NCBI GenBank assembly: GCA_042218065.1
Contig: JBDGRL010000045.1
Location: 1-7,268, forward strand
From: JBDGRJ01 sp042218065
GTDB lineage: Bacteria > Patescibacteriota > Patescibacteriia > Magasanikbacterales > UBA922
Length of the DNA stretch: 7,268 nt
Direction of reading: 5' to 3'
Part shown: piece by piece, positions 6,245 to 7,268 of the stretch
How positions within the stretch are numbered: the first letter of the stretch is position 1
How the letters are laid out: each line of letters starts with the position of its first letter
Made by a program: the position numbers and the translations under genes
Notes under the pieces: model-generated
Told to the model about the DNA's origin: nothing
Seen by the model: the letters and a program-made list of their open reading frames with translations, nothing else
The model's database searches: none

Positions 6245-6997
6245 TCAGCGGTGCTCCGGATTAGGAAAATCAAAGTTACAACCTGCATCCCAGTTTGCTT
6301 TTACATTTCCGTGGGAAGGGATGCCTCCGTTATCTTTTAACATCTTAGCAAAATGAAGCATATTCCAAGTCATAAAGGTAGTATTTCTGTTGGTAAATTC
6401 ATTCTTTTCTGCACCACTCTCCTCATCCTTATAAGACGGGCCCGGGCCTACTTCTCCGATCCAACCGGCATCTACTTGTGGCGGTACCGTCATACCCAGA
6501 TGAGAGAGTGAATAAAGGATATTCATAGCACAATGTTTTAGACCATCTTCGTTTCCGGTAATTAAGGTACCACCAACTTTGCCGTAATATTGATATTGAC
6601 CCTTTTCATTTGTTTTAGTCGAGGTTGCATACAGACGTTCTATTGTTCTATTGGCAACTGAAGATTTCTCACCGAGCCAAATCGGGGTACACAAAACTAC
6701 AATATCGCTATCTAAAACTTTCCGGTGCAGTTCAGGCCACTCATCACTGTCAAAGCCGTGCTCTGTCATATCGTGTCGCACACCCGGAGCTAAATCATAA
6801 TCTACCGGACGAACTACTTCTGTTTCTGCATCATTCTCTTCCATTATTGCTTTACTGATATCGATAACCCCTCTGGTGTGTGACTCCTTTGGGTTTTGTT
6901 TTAAAGTACAGTTGAGAAAAATGGCTTTAATACCGGAGAGATCACCTTCATACTCATCACAAAGCTTTTGTTGTTTTTGTGACAATTGATCTGACAT
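6245..6997 (-). CDS. Flavodoxin-fold NAD(P)H-dependent oxidoreductase (FMN reductase-like)
   Basis: This 250-residue cytoplasmic protein has the flavodoxin-like fold of NADPH-dependent FMN reductases and related quinone or nitro-group reductases, which bind FMN and reduce small acceptors with NAD(P)H. After a hydrophilic N-terminal extension (1-22) the first strand IKAIFLNCTLK (23-33) leads into the phosphate-binding loop QNPKESHT (34-41). The second flavin loop is CTPIWLGEKSS (103-113), matching the TPIYWG…S pattern of the family, and is followed by a helix ending IERL. GKVGGTLITGNEDG (139-152) forms the next strand and flavin-contact loop. A C-terminal extension (about 180-250) is longer than in minimal flavodoxin reductases. 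The ATG gives a plausible N-terminus but has no Shine-Dalgarno and no convincing promoter close upstream. It ends in TGA, 26 bp from the shared terminator. The physiological substrate cannot be told from sequence, and it shows no obvious link to the glucan operon. Confidence 0.88.
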   Translation of the reverse strand: MSDQLSQKQQKLCDEYEGDLSGIKAIFLNCTLKQNPKESHTRGVIDISKAIMEENDAETEVVRPVDYDLAPGVRHDMTEHGFDSDEWPELHRKVLDSDIVVLCTPIWLGEKSSVANRTIERLYATSTKTNEKGQYQYYGKVGGTLITGNEDGLKHCAMNILYSLSHLGMTVPPQVDAGWIGEVGPGPSYKDEESGAEKNEFTNRNTTFMTWNMLHFAKMLKDNGGIPSHGNVKANWDAGCNFDFPNPEHR

Positions 6998-7160
6998 AAT
7001 TATTAGTGATTAATTATTGAGCAATTTAAAAATAACATTTTCAAGCTCTATAGTTAATGTTGATAATCCTAATAAATAGTGTTTAAAATTGGCTTATAAT
7101 AATCTTATGAATATAAAATAAAAATTACACTTTTTTACTACTGTCCTATTTGTCCCATTT
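6998..7160. other. AT-rich spacer with no recognised gene
   Basis: This stretch separates the flavoprotein start from the rRNA-side terminator. It is very AT-rich. On the minus strand there is a TATAGA-like -10 with only a poor -35, and on the plus strand a TATAAT at 7095-7100 with no -35 at proper spacing and no ORF after it. A near-perfect 9 bp tandem pair (TGTCCTATT, TGTCCCATT) lies at 7142-7159. The promoter of the flavoprotein gene presumably lies here but I cannot place it. Confidence 0.3.
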
Positions 7161-7187
7161 TAAAAATAACCCCTGACTACGAGGGGT
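7161..7187 (-). terminator. Intrinsic terminator downstream of the probable rRNA gene
   Basis: Read on the minus strand, ACCCCT and AGGGGT pair perfectly around a 7 nt loop (CGTAGTC), followed by TATTTTTA. The stem occupies 7187-7182 and 7174-7169, and the U-tract is at 7168-7161. It lies about 35 bp beyond the estimated end of the rRNA and fits as the operon terminator. Confidence 0.65.
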
Positions 7188-7221
7188 GAGTTAAGTTATG
7201 CGATATCGACCCCGAATTATC

Positions 7222-7268
7222 CCCTAACTTCCCCAGAGTTAATTAGTACTAGACCGTGAGGGGGTACA
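7222..7268 (-). rRNA. Probable 3' end of a 23S rRNA gene (partial)
   Basis: On the minus strand the edge of the window reads CACGGTCTAGTACTAAT (7260-7244) followed by TAACTCTGGGG and AAGTTAGGGG. This parallels the conserved end of bacterial 23S rRNA, where a GACnGGTACTAAT-type block is followed about 20 nt later by the 3' strand of helix 1. The 3' end is therefore placed near 7222 by analogy with E. coli and B. subtilis, and is approximate. The rest of the gene would lie beyond the right edge. An intrinsic terminator follows directly, and there is no space for a 5S gene between them. The recognition rests on a short stretch, so a different structured RNA is possible. Confidence 0.55.

Noticed and set aside
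6161..6247. Recoded TGA (Gly) as in Gracilibacteria/Absconditabacteria
   Set aside because: Reading through the TGA of the flavoprotein gene would run straight into the hairpin terminator, and the protein has a natural end there; the code looks standard.
7095..7100. TATAAT on the plus strand in the right spacer
   Set aside because: There is no -35 at proper spacing and no rightward gene follows; the region is simply AT-rich.
7142..7159. Two 9 bp near-identical units (TGTCCTATT, TGTCCCATT) as a repeat array
   Set aside because: There are only two imperfect copies in AT-rich DNA, which is not evidence of a CRISPR or functional repeat.

Overview
The window looks like a piece of a bacterial chromosome with moderate to low GC. 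It reads the standard code: TAA, TAG and TGA all act as stops, and a TGA ends the flavoprotein gene just before a hairpin terminator. Bacterial features are a -10/-35 type promoter, intrinsic terminators and what appears to be the 3' tail of a bacterial-type 23S rRNA. Gene spacing is tight and none of the clear protein starts has a Shine-Dalgarno sequence; the leaders are only A/T-rich. The gene set (GT4 glucan synthase, GH57, GH15, ROK kinase) and the compact, acidic proteins would fit a streamlined lineage such as Candidate Phyla Radiation/Patescibacteria. That placement is inference, because the window carries no intact phylogenetic marker.

Left part (1-5350): the left edge may hold the last 35 codons of a rightward gene. 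Facing it is a four-gene leftward operon, in transcription order: GT4 glycogen-synthase-like glycosyltransferase (5350-4154), GH57 amylase/glucanotransferase (4152-2956), GH15 glucoamylase (2938-950) and ROK-family sugar kinase (928-119). The intergenic gaps are 1, 17 and 21 bp. A single promoter-like element sits just upstream of the first gene. Together the genes read as an intracellular alpha-glucan cycle: chain synthesis from a nucleotide sugar, chain remodelling or internal cleavage, release of glucose from chain ends, and phosphorylation of that glucose for re-entry into metabolism. The layout resembles archaeal amylase/glucoamylase/glycogen-synthase clusters more than the classical bacterial glg operon. 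No signal peptides are seen.

Middle part (5351-6244): this holds the operon promoter, an AT-rich palindrome, a strong GC hairpin, and two small head-to-head ORFs whose starts are only 17 bp apart. The leftward one (79 aa) is unrecognised and may be the tail of a truncated gene. The rightward one (110 aa) looks like a two-helix membrane protein of unknown function. A hairpin at 6191-6219 is probably a shared bidirectional terminator between the rightward membrane-protein gene and the leftward flavoprotein gene.

Right part (6245-7268): a leftward flavodoxin-fold NAD(P)H-dependent oxidoreductase, an AT-rich spacer with no convincing promoter, an intrinsic terminator, and at the right edge the probable 3' end of a 23S rRNA gene read leftward, with no room for a 5S gene before the terminator.

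I see no CRISPR array, transposase, tRNA gene or defence system. The closest thing to a system is the compact alpha-glucan operon.
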